Shown here piece by piece: positions 9,898 through 23,300 of a DNA stretch of 64,000 nucleotides (the stretch's first letter is position 1; every line of letters begins with the position of its first letter). Made by a program: the position numbers and the translations under genes. The stretch is from Lineolata rhizophorae (Eukaryota; Ascomycota; Dothideomycetes; Lineolatales; Lineolataceae). Location of the stretch: assembly GCA_010093515.1 (NCBI GenBank), contig MU001676.1, forward strand, positions 665,686-729,685, in the 5' to 3' direction. The notes beneath the pieces are model-generated. The model had not been told where the DNA came from, made no database searches, and saw only the letters and a list, made by a program, of their open reading frames with translations.

Positions 9898-11090
9898 CTA
9901 ACGGCTAGTATCGAGCACGTATCGGCCCGCGATCTGGCCCTTGTGCATCATGTCGTACACCTTTGGTAATTCCGACAGCCCGACCACCTTGAACGGCGCC
10001 TTGATGAGTCCGCGGCGGTAGAAGTCGATGGCCTCGGCCGAATCGCGGCGGTTCCCGACATAGGATCCCTTGATCTGAACCATTTTGATGACGGACTCGA
10101 ACACAGGAGCCTTGAGATAGGCGCCAGCCGGGAGTCCGATGCAAACGACGGATCCGCGAGGACGCACGTACTGTCATGTCCGATTAGAGACTGCAATGAT
10201 ACGGTTCGGGTAGACCGGTCGTTGTCACTTACCTCGGCAGCTTGTTGAAAAGGCTTCTCGCTGACAGCAACAAGGAGGACCGCGTGAGGGCCGAGTCCAT
10301 CTTCCGTGGCCGCCTGGACGTCCTTAACGACGTTCTTGCTCGTTGCGAAGTCGACAAAGGCTTCGGAGCCGAGCTGCTCCAAACACATCTTGCGCTTGTC
10401 CTCGCCAGTGTCGATCGAAATAGTGCGGAGACCCATGGCTTTGGCATACTGCTGCGCCAGGGAGCCCAGGCCGCCTCCGGCACCGACAATGGCAACCGTC
10501 TGTCCCGGTCGAGCTCCAGACTCCTTCAGGCCCTTGTAGACCGTGATGCCGGCGCACAGGACGGGTGCAATGGCATCGAGGGGAACATCCTTGGGGATGC
10601 GAGCAACATGGGCGGCCTTGCCGATACAGTACTGCTGGAAAGAGCCGTCGACCGTGTAGCCGGAGAGCAGAGCCTTGGAGCACAGCGGCTCGTCGGACTG
10701 CTGGCAGAAGTCGCAGGAAAGGCAGGAGCCGTTGATCCACTTGAGTGACTGTTAGCGGCGGCACGCGACTCGAAGCCAATCTGGCAGAGTGGGAGCGCGA
10801 AGTACCTTGACACCAGCGTGATCTCCGATTTCAATGTCGTGGACCAATTCGCCCTTGGCAACGACCACACCGGCACCCTCGTGGCCGCCGACAAGGGGGA
10901 GCTTGGTCGGGAGCGGCCAGTCGCCATTGACGGCGTGCAGGTCGGTGTGGCAGACGCCGGAATACTTGATGTTTATCAGGACCTCGTCGGGGCCCGGCTG
11001 CGGGACATCAATCTCCTTGAACTGGACGGGGCCGCCGGTCTTCTCGATGACCTGCGCCCACTGCTTCTTTGGGATCGACGGAGCCGACAT
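9898..11090 (-). CDS. Zinc-dependent alcohol dehydrogenase (ADH1 type)
   Basis: The product is a cytosolic NAD-dependent alcohol dehydrogenase interconverting ethanol and acetaldehyde, of the fermentative fungal ADH class. The exons are 10806-11090, 10233-10739 and 9898-10170 (354 aa, the usual length). Catalytic zinc ligands lie in SGVCHTDLH and GHEGAG. The structural zinc cysteines are in [16 protein letters not shown], directly after intron 1. The NAD-binding Rossmann motif is GAGGGLGS, and the conserved [10 protein letters not shown] segment is present. The C-terminal part after intron 2 begins [16 protein letters not shown]. The intron 1 branch site is GCTAAC. It lies 650 bp upstream of, and on the same strand as, the ComA-like gene, with no sign of co-regulation. 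The paralogue subtype cannot be fixed from sequence alone. Confidence 0.95.
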
Positions 11091-13440
11091 GATGACCGAG
11101 CGTGGCAGCTTGCGAGCTTGAGGCGGCAGCGTACTATGTAGCTTGCAAGAGGAGGGGCGGTGGCAGTGTGAGGCGCAATGTAGGAGCCCTTTGCAGGTGA
11201 AGTGGTGAGGAAAGGATGCGGGAGGAAGAGGCGGGAAGAAGGATGAATAAATACCTTGCAGCGGTGGGCGGACGAGCGTGGTAGACGGAAGTCGATGGAA
11301 CGGTGCGGCGGGGATGGCGGATAGGGATTTGCATCAGGCCACCGGACAGCTTCGCGAGGCTAGACGGCCAAGCAGCCAACCAGGCGGCACGAGAGCTGGA
11401 GGGCACGAGAGCTCTTGGGCGGGCGGGCGCGAGGCCCTTGCGGCCTGCCTCTCCGGGCAGTTTCCGCGCCCATTGCTGGTGCTGGCGCTGGTGCTGGCGC
11501 TGCTGGCGCTGCTGGTGCCGCGACGGTCGGAACGCGCCCGCACCGCAGCGGGGCGTTGATGGCGTCACGGCGCTACGCGTCGCGCGCGTCTGGCACGGCG
11601 CTCTCGCCGCGCGGGGTTGCCCCGCCCCCGCCGCCGCTCGGTTTGACGGACCGCGGGCCTGCTACGTGGACCTGCAGGACGACGCGCCGCGAAAGCGCCG
11701 GCGGAGAAGAGGAACAGGCGGAAGGAAGAAAACGGGGAAGAAAACAAAAATAAGGGCAAAGGCAAGGGAAGAGGGCAAAAAGGGCCCGCGATGGCTGGGC
11801 GGCGTCGGATGATGTCTGCAGCTGGGTGGGACCGGACCCTTGCCGCGGTGCCGAGAGATGGGCTGACGAGCCGCCGGCCCTGGCCGATCTCCGCCGCCCG
11901 CCCTTCATAGGCCCGGGTGCGTCGCTTCATCGACTCGACCGCGCTCTCCGAGTCGCGCCGCACGGAGCTCCGTTCGCGACGAGCCCTGCTCGGACGAACG
12001 CGCGCAAACCCGCCCTCCTTCCCCCGGGGCCCGCTAAGCTTCCTTACCCCGGATCTAATCCTGCCGTGCGCCTGGAGAGCGGCGCCGCGGAGCGGCCTGA
12101 GGGATGACCCATCGAGCTAGCCAAATCCCCTGTGCGTGAGCTTAAGCTTCCGTTCGGGCGTCTAACTGGTGCTCGAGCTACGTAAATATGTACTCCGTGC
12201 TCCTCTGGCTCGTTGACTGGCCCTGCTCGCATCCCGAGCACGGTCTCGACTCCGTTCCGACCTCCTCTGAGCCGAGTCGCGCCTCGAGAATGCGCGTCTC
12301 GATCGGTTGCCTATTTCCCAGTTTCGGGATACGCCCCAACGATTGCAAGCCCGCGTATCTGACGCTAGCCAGGCCAAGCAACTCTGATCCGGTCGTCCGC
12401 ATATCGGGACTCTGCCCACCTTCTGGATTCCAAGGTATACCCGCTCCCCTGCTTGCTGGTGGCTAGAGAGCTACTCCAGCGTACACCTATGCCAATGAGA
12501 CCTCCCAGTGGTAGCTCCTGGAATCGTAGGAGGCACGGCGTGTGTAGCTCACACCTGCTACCTCGAGGGCGACAACGATGTGTCGGCTGCTGTGCATCAC
12601 GTAGTGAATAGGGGACATATACGGAGTACCGCACCACAGAAGGCCTGCCAGATTCGAGTGAAGGGATAGGCTATCGAGCCTTCGAGCCTGTTTTTCAGCG
12701 TAGTTGCAGCTGCGATTGCACTCGAAGCCGTTAGTATTCCGACGTACGGTTTGGGGTCGGCCCCGCCCACGCCCAGGAGACGTGGACGGCTTAGGCGGGG
12801 CCTCCGAGGATGACCCTTCCCGTGGACCGGGGATCTAGGTCCTAGTCGATCCCACCTAAGCCGCTGCCTACCTACCTACCTACTACCTACCCACCAGAGC
12901 ATGAATATGTATTACTTGACTAGCGCGCGTCCGGGTATCCCACTTGGACTGCCGGAAGACCTTCGCTGGTTGCGGGGTAAGCGTCCGTTGTCCCACTTTT
13001 TCTTCACTCGCATGTCTCGCTTGGCTGGTGAACCCATGTCTCCACGACAATCAGTAATCGAATATCTGATCCCACGGGGCGTTGGAGGGGCATTTTGTGG
13101 CCGAAGCCTATCGATGCCTACACCTGGCTTGACTTCCTCATGGGGACACGATTCTATTCTTCGGAGTCATATAAAAGTATTAGCCGCCTGAGTATTAATC
13201 TATCCATGTAAAATAGTGATGCTACGTTGAGCATTGATAGAAACGAAGGAGTGTTTGTGGAGTCCGACGCCCTAAGCTCTTTGCAGAGTCCCAACACCGA
13301 CCCTTCGGTCCTACTGATCGCACTATCAAATCCTTCCTAATAGCATAGCTATTGCTGAGACCTGTGCTGACCTCCGCCTCAGGCATTAGGAAGGCTTCAT
13401 CGCGTGCTGAGTCACAGAGCTAGCGCTCCCAGCCCTCGGA
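11091..13440. other. 2.35-kb GC-rich intergenic region with TACC microsatellite
   Basis: The first 1 kb is strongly GC-rich and has many overlapping long frames on both strands with no recognisable domain; I treat them as composition artefacts. A TACC/CTAC microsatellite lies at about 12868-12893. From 12900 to 13440 composition is more ordinary but I find no gene. The 5' flank of the ADH gene is the left part of this region. Confidence 0.5.
12868..12893 (+). repeat. (CTAC)n microsatellite
   Basis: A short tract of CTAC units with one imperfect unit, in non-coding DNA. Confidence 0.8.
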
Positions 13441-16332
13441 CTAGAAGTACACCTTATCTTCATAGATCGGCGCCCTCTCGTCCGGATTCCAGTGGATTTT
13501 GCCTTTCTCGTCTATCGTCGCACCCTCGTCGGTAATGGGGCACACCTTGCTTGTGTCCCGGACTTCCTGCCTGCTCACTCCGGCCGGGTCGCGAGGTATC
13601 CACAACAACGGTACTTTGGACCTTATTGAGGGGTGGAAGTAAGCGTTGGCCTCGACAGCGGGCTCGTAGGTGATCTTGAACAGTTCTCGTGGGACCATAC
13701 GACGCATTGTTGGATAGTCGTTGTAAACATCCGGGCGAAGAAACTTCTTGATTACTCCAGGCTTTTTATGTGGTGGGGGAAGAGATCGTGTTCCTCCAGC
13801 CGAGGCTTCACCGGTCTTGGTAGCTTCATCAAACGATGCGTCACCCTCGGACGCGTTGACGCCACTTTCCATTTCGAGCAATCCACGTTCCTCGGCTTCA
13901 AGGCTCCTAGGGAGATATTTGAGCAGCGGAGTCAGAGCAACATTCAGACTGACTTGGTATAACGCAGTGAAGATGAGCAGGATGATCATAAGAATAAAGG
14001 GACCAAGAGCAGCCTTATCGCTGAGCTGCAGTGCGAACAATCCGATCAGACAAATCTCTGCGAGATAGAGACCGATGAACAGATGCTGCAAAGCCCGTGG
14101 GTACGCCAACCCCTTTGTGTCAATATGAGCATCGTAAACAAATAAGAGGTTGTAACGATAGGCAAAATAGAAAAAGTAGAGTCCGATAGCAGCGAATGCT
14201 AGAACTAGAGGTGCAATGCAGGAGTAACAGATCGCTGAAGTTGTTAGCTACCACAATTCAACTAAGACCAGACGCTCGGCTTACCGATAACGAATAGGTT
14301 GGTGAAGACCGGGTACACAGTACCCCATCCCATTCCAGAGAGTCGAGTCCAGCGCTGGTACATCTTTCTCGGCGTAGAATCCAGCAGCCACCCTAGCACC
14401 TTGAAAAGGATCAAGCCTACTAGGCCAACAAGCAGTCCGGAAACAACACCGAGGCCCTGTAGAATAAAATATGCGAGGTAGAAATTGCTGGCCTTAGGGA
14501 TTGAAGAGGACAGCAAGTTCGCGGCGCTTGAAGGATCGTCGAGAACTGTGCCGACGGCAGATGAGGCCGCTGAACCCAACGTCGCCACAAGGAAAACTTG
14601 AACGACCTGGAAGCCGAAATAGTAATGTTGGACTGTTAATTCGACCGCAGAAAGAGAAGGATCGCCACTCAACCGTGCCATGACTGTAAAGTATGTCAGT
14701 AACAATATGTTTGCTAGTCGCGGAGTCGGCCAACCTACAGCGCATGACAATGGGGAGCAATGACATGAGAACGGCAAGGAGAACGACCGGAAGCAACCCC
14801 GTGACGACGCCGAGGATGACGTCCGGGATGTCATTGATAAATTCCAACCAGGGAAGCCATTCAATTAGTTTGTCAATGTTTGAGATGGAGGCCACGAAGG
14901 CGACCGGGATAGACCAGAAGATGATCAAGGCGACAATAAAAGCCGTCGTCGCAACGATGCGGATTATCCTCTCCCACCATTTGATCCTCAGATTTTGCCA
15001 AATGATCTCTTCTGGAACAATGCCGGTATAGCGGGGGGCCATGTGCAAAACTTGGTGATGTGTCAGGCTCTGGAACGCCGCCTGCGCTTCGGCGCAGCTG
15101 TCAAACTCCACGAAAACGGCATTGATTTTCTTTGCATCGAGAGCCACGTGCTTTTCTTGTTCCTTCGCCGCTCTAGGGATCAAATCTTGGAGTTCAGCGC
15201 GGCACCAATTAATCGTGTCGACCTTTTTACCGATGATAGGCTTGAGCCTGTGCGTAGGTCTCTTCTTGGGCGCAATCCAACGGGCGGCTACGGAGCCCGA
15301 TTCCGTGTCATCGTCGGCCATTCCAGCCTGCTCTTCCTCGTTTCGCGCGCTATTCTTTAGAGCTTTGCCTCTGGCTTTGTTAACAAGCTTGATTAGTTTG
15401 GTTTCGGCACCCTCCAACTTCAACGCAACCTTGTCCCTTTCGCCAACGACATCTTCGAGATCAGAAGTATCCGTTGGTATCCACACACGCTTGACATGAG
15501 ATCCTAGCATTTCACGCAGCTTCGCTTGGTCTAGATAGGCGCCTGGCACCGAAGTGTACAAAACAGTTCGGGATGACATGCGATTGGCGTAGATGGGGGA
15601 CATGAGATATGCCTGCCTTAGGTTAATGTAGAAGATGCTTTCCCTGGTAATCATGAAGATGACGAAACCTGCAAGTAGAAAGTTAGAATGCATCTGGAAG
15701 CTAGACTTCACGAAAAAAGCTAATCTTACCGAAGAAGAGGTACGCACAGCCGGCGTGGGCAAAATATCGCCAGTAGCTGTTGCTCACGTTCCCAATGGTG
15801 AGAATGTCGAGCTGTCTCTGGCCCCCGCCGCCAGTGATGTTGACGGGGAAGAGAACTGGCCAGGTAATGGCGCAACCAACCAGACACGTCACGACACCCA
15901 TCTTGAGCAGTCGCAGAAATAGGTATCCATCCAAGGTGTGATGATTGAGGATATGCGTGTCCGGAATGCGGAAGAAAGCAGCAAACCAGTTTGTCAGGCC
16001 GGAGGGTAGCTGAGGGCTGCGTTCACTGTTTCCAGCGCGATTAGAAGCCGAGGCAACTGGCGGGGCAAATGAGAGTAAACTTACGATTCGCGTAGGCTCC
16101 CTAAGAACGTGCGCGGAGAATACTGACGCGGGAACTTGACGCGGAAAAACAAGAATAGAAGAAGCCAGATGAAGGCAATGAGGGCAACGGGCGCGAGCGT
16201 CGAGAGCAAGCTGGACGCCGAGTTCGTGTTGGTGTCATCGTTCTGCGCGGACCCAATGTTTTCGTCGTTATCTTGATCCTGTGAAAAAGGACTTAGTTGC
16301 CTGAGGGAGATACGAAAAGGCCGGCTAGTCAT
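13441..16332 (-). CDS. CSC1/OSCA-family (DUF221) calcium-permeable membrane channel
   Basis: This belongs to the CSC1/RSN1/PHM7 group, related to plant OSCA osmosensitive calcium channels and to TMEM63. The exons are 16085-16332, 15730-16025, 14739-15668, 14285-14683 and 13441-14234, giving 888 aa. Order: an N-terminal membrane segment (APVALIAFIWLLLFLFF, about residue 50), two more in exon 2, and a cytosolic PHM7-type domain in exon 3 starting TVLYTSVPGAY and ending FVEFDSCAEAQAAFQ. The multi-helix 7TM region follows, from WWERIIRIVATT through exon 5 to LIIFTALYQVSLN. A hydrophilic C-terminal tail ends in a PDERAPIYEDKVYF motif typical of the family. All five exons keep frame across GT-AG introns. 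The start at 16332 is the first ATG. Function in this species is inferred from family. Confidence 0.93.
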
Positions 16333-17924
16333 TCAGGTGCGGCGGCGACAACAATGCAAGGGGGTGTTGGTTCTGGTGGTGGTGGTGGGCGGTTGGTGAG
16401 CCGATCTGGAGTGCTTCTCGCACCCGGCCCGCCACAGGGGAACAATCAATATGGGACGTGCTGGATATAAGGTCAAACGTAGGGAGGGCAATTGGGACCA
16501 GCAAGGGTAGGTTATGGAGATGGGTTGGACAGCGCGGACAGAATTGTGGCCACAACTAGGACCGCCGGGAGAACCTAGGCTATAAGGGAGGTTCCCAGGT
16601 ACACTGCACATACAACTTGGCGGGGGAAGCCGACTTTTGCGGCACGCGCGATCGCGCCTTCCACGAACGAGGATGCCATGGCAGGGGTGCTGTCGCGACG
16701 ACGCAGCCCGCGGCAGCAGGAGGGCGGTGCGCTTCGGGCAGGCGAGATCCAGGTCGCCGTCGCGCGGGAGGAAACGCGAAGGAAAGAACGGGCACGGAAT
16801 GGGACCGGCGGCGGCGATGGACAACGACGGACGTGGACGGGGCGAAGAAGGGGGAGGAGCCCGAGTTTGTACGGAAGGCACGCCGCCCACGGGCGGGCCG
16901 ACGAGAGCGCGACGAGCCAGCGCAGCGCAAACGAGATTGGGGGGTGGCCGGCGGCTTGCGATGGAGCTACGCTCGCCCTGGCCGTCGATCGTGGGTCGCG
17001 CAGCTGAACCCAGGCGCGCTAGCGCCGGCCGCGGATCGAGCTGGCCAGCGATGCCGCCGGCGCCCGCCCAAACCCTGACCGAGCCCTGAAACCGGGCGTC
17101 TCTCCGCCGCCCAATTGAGCCTGCTTGCGCGGCACGCGTCGCTGCTGTACATGACACGCAGTTGGTACCGCAGTATTGTCCGCTTGGCTTGCCGGTTTTT
17201 TTTTCCATTTTGGCCTTGGACCCTCGTGCTACTTGTCTACCGGCAAAAGCTGACCCTGAGCCAGATGCTCTGTGCTCCGTACGAAATTATGTACCTGCGA
17301 ACACTTTAGGCGGGCGTGGCGTGGAACCGGGGCAAGTCAATACCTGGAGACCTGTGCACAAGCTGAAGAGGCGTGTGGGATCCGCCGCCGAGTGTACCTC
17401 ATTCGCTCTCGCGCGCGCGCGTGCACGGCTCGGCGATCCACGAAGACGGGTCGGTCGATTTGGCCGAGATAGCCGACCCGCACCCATGCCGCACCCACGC
17501 CAGCGTAATCCGAGCTCTCGGTCATCACCAAAAATCCCCCAGAGCTCGAACCCACATTGCCAAGGTGACTCTACTTCCCCCGGATGCCTGTTCCACTGCC
17601 ACCATTCTAGGTTATGTCGCCCAGGAACGCCTTTGTAACTAGTGCCTGGGTTGGTGCATAGGTAGTTAACCTAGATATTGCGGTACTCTTGCGGTTCTGC
17701 AATTGGCGGTGGTAGACAGGTGCGCGATGGCAGATTGAACCGCAGTTGAACGGCCGTCTTATTTGAAAAGGACATGGTCTCGCTATCGAGCTCCGGTGAG
17801 GTATCTAACATGAGGACTTCGTACACATTTCTCTAGTGCCTTTGTGGGGACGAAAAGGGAGTAGGTTGCCCAAGTCCAAAAAGGAAAAAGGAAAAGAGAA
17901 CGAACTGAAGGACGCCACGCTCTT
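16333..17924. other. GC-rich intergenic region between channel and protease genes
   Basis: This is the 5' flank of the channel gene and the 3' flank of the protease. It is GC-rich between 16600 and 17100 with several long but domain-free frames on both strands. I see no supported gene. Confidence 0.5.
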
Positions 17925-19323
17925 TCAATCCTTCGGCGCAAACCCGAGAGTCATGTCTCCACCGTTGAAGACGACAAACTGCGTCTTGAACATGGTGTCG
18001 CCGAAAATCTGGAGGCCGGCTCCCCCGTTGCTTTGGACACCACCAAAGCACACCCCCGCCTCCGCCTCCGCAAACGTCACCTGATTGCCCGGGACCATCG
18101 CCATGTAGTCGGGTCCAATCGCCACCCCGAAGTCCGGCAGTTCTGTGTCGCAGGGGTACACGAAACCGCCGAGCTGCTGCGAGAGCTGCGCCCCTTCGAC
18201 GGCGCTGTAGTAGGTCTCCGCCACCATGTAGTCGACGAGCAGGAGCGAGGTCCCGGTGTCTAGCGCCACTGTTAGCATCCAGTCCGCTAGCCTATGCAGG
18301 GGTCGCATGGACCGTGTCTCCTTGTCCGCCTTACCTGCAATAGCCGGAGAGGCATCTGGGTTTTGCACCACTTGATCACCAACTGAAAAGGCCGGTGAGT
18401 CGAATTGCCAGAAGCCGTTGGATGCGTTCACGGGGATTAGGGAGAGGTCGCCTCGGAACTTAGACTCATCGATAACCCCAAACTCGTACGATCCGGTATC
18501 GTCCTCGGTTAGGTCAGCAGTAAACAAAGGTTGGTCGAGATCGGCCATGACGTTGTCGAAGAAAGTCTTTTGCTGGGTTGGTTCGACTTGAGTTGGTCGG
18601 TTAGCATGCCCGATCGTCTAGCGCGAATGCATCCGCCGGATACGCACCAGTATTGATGGCACTGAACGCAAGGCCAACTAGTCCATCTGCATTGGCATCT
18701 TCCACAAATGACTGTGAGACGGCCGTCGCCAGCTCCACAGCTTGCTCGGTCACGGTTGCACCGCCAATGTCAACGACATCAGTCCCTACGACGCCACTAG
18801 CGCCACTGCCATCTCCGTAGCTGATGTCGAACTCTTCGCCGTCTAGCGCGCGAAACGTCGAGCTCTGATCTGGATCATACGCGGTATGGCGTCCAATATC
18901 TGACCTGTCCAACGCCGTGCTGAAGACCCACCTACGGGGCTATTAGATAAAGTGCATTCGGCTGGAAAGAGAGAGTACGTACAGGTCTGAAGAGCCGGTG
19001 TCGAAATCAAGATTGAGTGTTTGCCCGCCAATAGTGACCGGTGAAAGAAAAAGTGCCTCGTTGTCTTCTGGGATAGCAGCTACTTCACCATTTTCATCTG
19101 TGGCATTTGTGCTAGAGGCTGCAGTGTGAGGCGGTCCAATGAAGCCCCAGCCAAATTTGCGGTACGCTTTCGCTATTGCAGCGGCCCCGTTCCGTCTCGC
19201 CTGAGGGTTGGGCGTTCTCGGAACTTTGAAGGATCTTGGCTTGATCACCGTCCTGCCGGGAGCCGGAGCCGCCGCAGCAAAACCGGCTGTAAGTGCCAGC
19301 AGAAGAAGAAGGTGGAGTTGCAT
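17925..19323 (-). CDS. Secreted pepsin-type aspartic endopeptidase (A1 family)
   Basis: The product is an extracellular acid protease of the aspergillopepsin/endothiapepsin type. The exons are 18983-19323, 18648-18931, 18335-18586 and 17925-18268, giving 406 aa. It has a hydrophobic signal peptide (MQLHLLLLLALTAGFAAAA) and a basic propeptide rich in Arg and Pro, probably ending before the ATPE-like mature start. The first catalytic motif is DFDTGSSDLW, split by intron 1 within the Leu codon. The second is DTGTS, just after intron 3. The flap Tyr is in ISYGDGS. A C-terminal cysteine pair (YPCDTE...GVCFGG) forms the usual disulfide. The length is normal for the family. The start chosen is the Met beginning the signal peptide. 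Introns are 47-67 nt with GCTAAC-type branch sites where visible. Confidence 0.94.
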
Positions 19324-20391
19324 TGATACGCTGACCAGCAGACGATAGCGAGAGCGAGAAAGTGGGGAGGGAGCAACGATAGAAGCCCTAAAGAAGTAAA
19401 GAGACCCCCTCACAGAGTATGGCTGGCCCGAAGCGTGCGTTAGCCAAGAGAATGAAGAACTGGGCTAGAAGGAAGGACAAGACAATATTGGCGAAAAGAA
19501 CGTAAACGGCAGTCGAAGAAACAAGCCAAGGAACTGAATGAGCAAGTTACCCTGATCTAGCAGGGTAACAGAGCACTGGCCGCACGAGAGGAAAAAGGAA
19601 GATATCGGCTTTATACATCTTGAGACGGCTATCCGGCGATCTGATGCGTGGGTGACGCGGACAGGATCGAGCTGGCGAGGACGCCACATGTTGAAACATC
19701 GTGCATGCGGCGGGTTGCCATCTTTGGCGGCCCACGCCTTCGAATACAGGACGGGCGTGACCATTTGGCTGCGGCACTCATCCTAGCGGCGTCGTCGCTG
19801 TCGTCGTCGTCGTCGAAACGGGCCGGGGCATGGGCCTCCGCTATGACGACGAATCACTAGGCGACTCGCAGATAGTAGTGTTGCGCAGCCTTCAGACGAC
19901 GAGCGAAACGGACCTAGAGGGCTGTGGGCCAAGAGATCCGCCTGGCCCTAACCGCCCGGTGGGGTCGGAGGTTTCATCTGTGGGGCACGCACAGGCCAAG
20001 GGGCTGTTGCTGCTCCTTTCGACCCTAGTCTTGTCAGAGAAGTGTCTGCAATTGATGCCTAAGAAGCACAGAAGGTCGACGGCCCTGCAGGCCTCACAAC
20101 GAAAAGTAGAACGTAACTTCCTATTTAGTCTATTGGACCGGCCGTGCCTGGGCCGAGTTGCCGTCTAGAGCGCCTTCTCTATCAAATCCCTCAATCCATC
20201 CATTCTTATTGCACGGCGGTTGCTCGCGATCAAAACAACCGCGTGAGTGAAAGGACTTCCTCCACAACCAGTACAGTTGGCTGTTGTTCCTTGCGCTGAA
20301 GCTTCTCCACACCCTAGGGGTGCAGTGGGGCTGGATTAGTAGAACCCCAAATGCCTCGAGCGTCTCCCGGAAATATCAAACCCTAATTTCA
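19324..20391. other. Intergenic, protease promoter and Prp22 3' flank
   Basis: No supported gene. A short GTC/GTCGTC trinucleotide run lies near 19790-19815. Confidence 0.5.
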
Positions 20392-23300
20392 TCAGCCCCA
20401 CGTGCCACCACCGCCCCGTCCTTGCCTGCGCTGGGCACTTAGCCGCCAGTCGTCTTCACCGGCGAACCGATTATGCAATGGCTGTATGCGCTCAGCTTTC
20501 TTCCTCTTGCTTAGACGGTCCGTCGGCGCGACCTTGAAAAAGGTCGGCGCGGCCTCGACAAGCCACTTAGGCTCGATGCTCGTGACATTGTGCATGTACT
20601 CCTTCGTCGTCTCGACCAAGCTATGGTATATAACATGTTCGGCGGGTTTTCCAAACAGCGCGGACGAAGGATGCATATACACTGGTGTACCTTCTACCAG
20701 AGTTTTGTAGCCTTCTTGCGGATCCTTACGGGCCGAGTTTCGGAAGAACCCCGAACAAAGCGCTTGCCGGACTTTGGTAGTGTCTCGACCACAACTGACT
20801 ATACGCAACCTGTGCCGGTCAAATATAGTAGCAAGCTGCTGCCGCACGTCTTGCGCGCGTCTCATACTGCGCGGCTGTACGAAATTCTCATAACACCACG
20901 GTACGCTAAAGTTAGACATCTTCCATCCATTGTAGACGTTCAAAAGTGTCAAGTGATCGCCATTGGGATCATGGAATTTCGCCTTCTTTTGGTCGGCCTG
21001 TTGCTGTTTGTCTTTGGGCCGATGAAATACCGTCTGTACCGCAGAAATCATTGCCACGATGGTAAGGAGCTCCTCCGAGCAATTGAACGCCACAGACATG
21101 ATAAGACTCTTCGCCAGAGCTGGCTCCATAGGAAAGTCAGCCATCTGCCGACCAAGCCGCGTTAGGAGCCCCTCATCATCAAGTGCGGAAAGGGCGTACA
21201 ACTCTTCCAGTGCTGTAAGCATCGTGTTTGTAGGGGGTGGATCCATAAAGTCGAAATGGAGTAGATCATTGATCCCCATGGCCTTAAGCATGAGGATCGT
21301 GTTGGACAGGTTCTGGCGTTGGATGTCCGGTATCGTTGAAGGAAGCATTTCTGACTGGAAAGCCGCTTCGGTGTAAAGCCTAAAGCACTTTCCGGGGCCA
21401 GTCCGTCCAGCTCTGCCAGCGCGTTGCTTTGCCTGCGCTTGAGATATTGGTGTCACTTGGAGACGGTCCATTCCCAATTTCGCGTCATATGCAGTCTGCT
21501 TAACGAACCCGGGGTCTACCACATAGTATATCCCATCGATAGTAATTGACGTCTCAGCGATATTCGTGGCAATGACCACCTTCCGACTTCCAGGGGGAGC
21601 AGGCTCAAATATTCGGCTAGCGACTTCACTTGGAAGCGCCCCGTAGATTGGAAGGATTATTAATTCGGGAACAGAGGGCCCCAGTGCCTTCATACGCTCA
21701 TACAAGATCTCGCAGCTCGTATCGATTTCTTCCTTGCCAGTCAAGAAAAGTAGAATGTCGCCAGGCGGCTCGGTCAGATGGATTTGCATCACAGTAACAA
21801 GGGCTGCGTCGAGGTAATCCGATTCCGGCTCCCGGGAATACATGATCTCGACAGGGAATGTCCGTCCCGGAATGGAGAAAATCGGGCATTTGTTAAAATA
21901 TTCGGAAAACTTGTCCGCATCGAGGGTGGCTGAAGTGACGATAAGTTTGAGGTCCGGCCTTCTTCTCAACGCCTTCTTCAACAGCCCAAAAAGTACGTCC
22001 GTAGCAATTGTTCGCTCATGAGCTTCGTCCAACATGATGACAGAATACTTGCTCAATTCCGGATCTAAGAGAATTTCGCGCTGCATTATGCCATCGGTCA
22101 TGTACTTGATTCGTGTTGCTGGGCTCGTGCAATCCTCGAAGCGTATAGTGTATCCGACTTCTTGGCCCAACCTACAGCCAACCTCTTCCGCAACACGTTG
22201 AGCCACTGACATTGCGGCCACACGTCGAGGTTGCGTACAACCGATTATTCCGTTATTGGCAAAACCGTCTTCGGCGAAATATTGCGTCAACTGTGTAGTT
22301 TTTCCCGATCCAGTGTCTCCGACGACGATTAGGAGCTGATGTTCCCGAACAGCTTCCAAGAGCTGCTTTCGGAACTTGAATACAGGCAGAGACTCCCTCT
22401 GCTCCTTGATGGACATTGTTGTCCGTTTGCCGGTTTGTTCCTTGCCTTGAGTTATCCTCTTCCATTCTGGAACAGTTTCATTGGTCCTATCCGGTTTTGC
22501 TGACCGAAGTTCGCTTGCAAACTTCCGATCCTCAGGGGCGACCATTGGATCTTGCCATTGTGCGCTGAGGTCTACTTTAGTTGCCTCCTGCGCCGCACGA
22601 TCCTGGGCTTCCTGCTGCCGAAGATCGCGCCGTTCCTTTGCTAACGTCTCCCCGGACATTGCCGCACGGTTAAGAGACCCATCAGGAGCCTTAACAACGC
22701 GAATTGGTGACAACTCAAGAGACTGCTTCGTCTGCCCGGCTAGGAACGGTGGCTCTTCTTCTCGCACCTCAATATCCACGTCTTCCTCTTCTTCAATTTG
22801 CCCATTCGCGTTCAAAGATGCATTGTAGTCCTCATCGATGTCGGGATAATCTTGGGCAGAAATGGCTCCAGAAGCAATCAGTTGTTTGATCTCCCACCTT
22901 TCTGGCGACGTCATGCGCTTCCTCTGCCGTGCACCCAAATTGCCCCCGTTCTCCTCAATGACCGGTACTCCGGACGAAAGATTCCCGTATCGGCCATTGT
23001 TCATCCCGCCAAGCCCTTCCATGTTAGCTCCAGAAGCAATTCTTTTATGAGGCGCAAGGTCGCGCCCCGTCGTCTGGTCGACTTCCTTCATCGACAGGCT
23101 GATTTTACTATTTTCAATCTTCATCACCTTGACCTTGACCTCCTGGTTTCGGATGACAAGGTCGCCCGGGTGGTTGACTCTCGCCCCTTCTTGCATGGCC
23201 GACACATGCACGAGGCCGTCTCGATTACCTTTTACACCAACGAGGTTGACAAACACGCCATACTCTTTGATCCCGGTAACCCTCCCGATATAGACTTTGT

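Noticed and set aside
11278-12107. Long Ala/Arg/Pro-rich frames on both strands upstream of ADH
   Set aside because: High GC makes stops rare. Several frames overlap on both strands and none has family features or splice structure.
16580-17208. Frames of 110-290 aa upstream of the channel gene
   Set aside because: Composition artefact of GC-rich DNA; overlapping frames on both strands without domain content.
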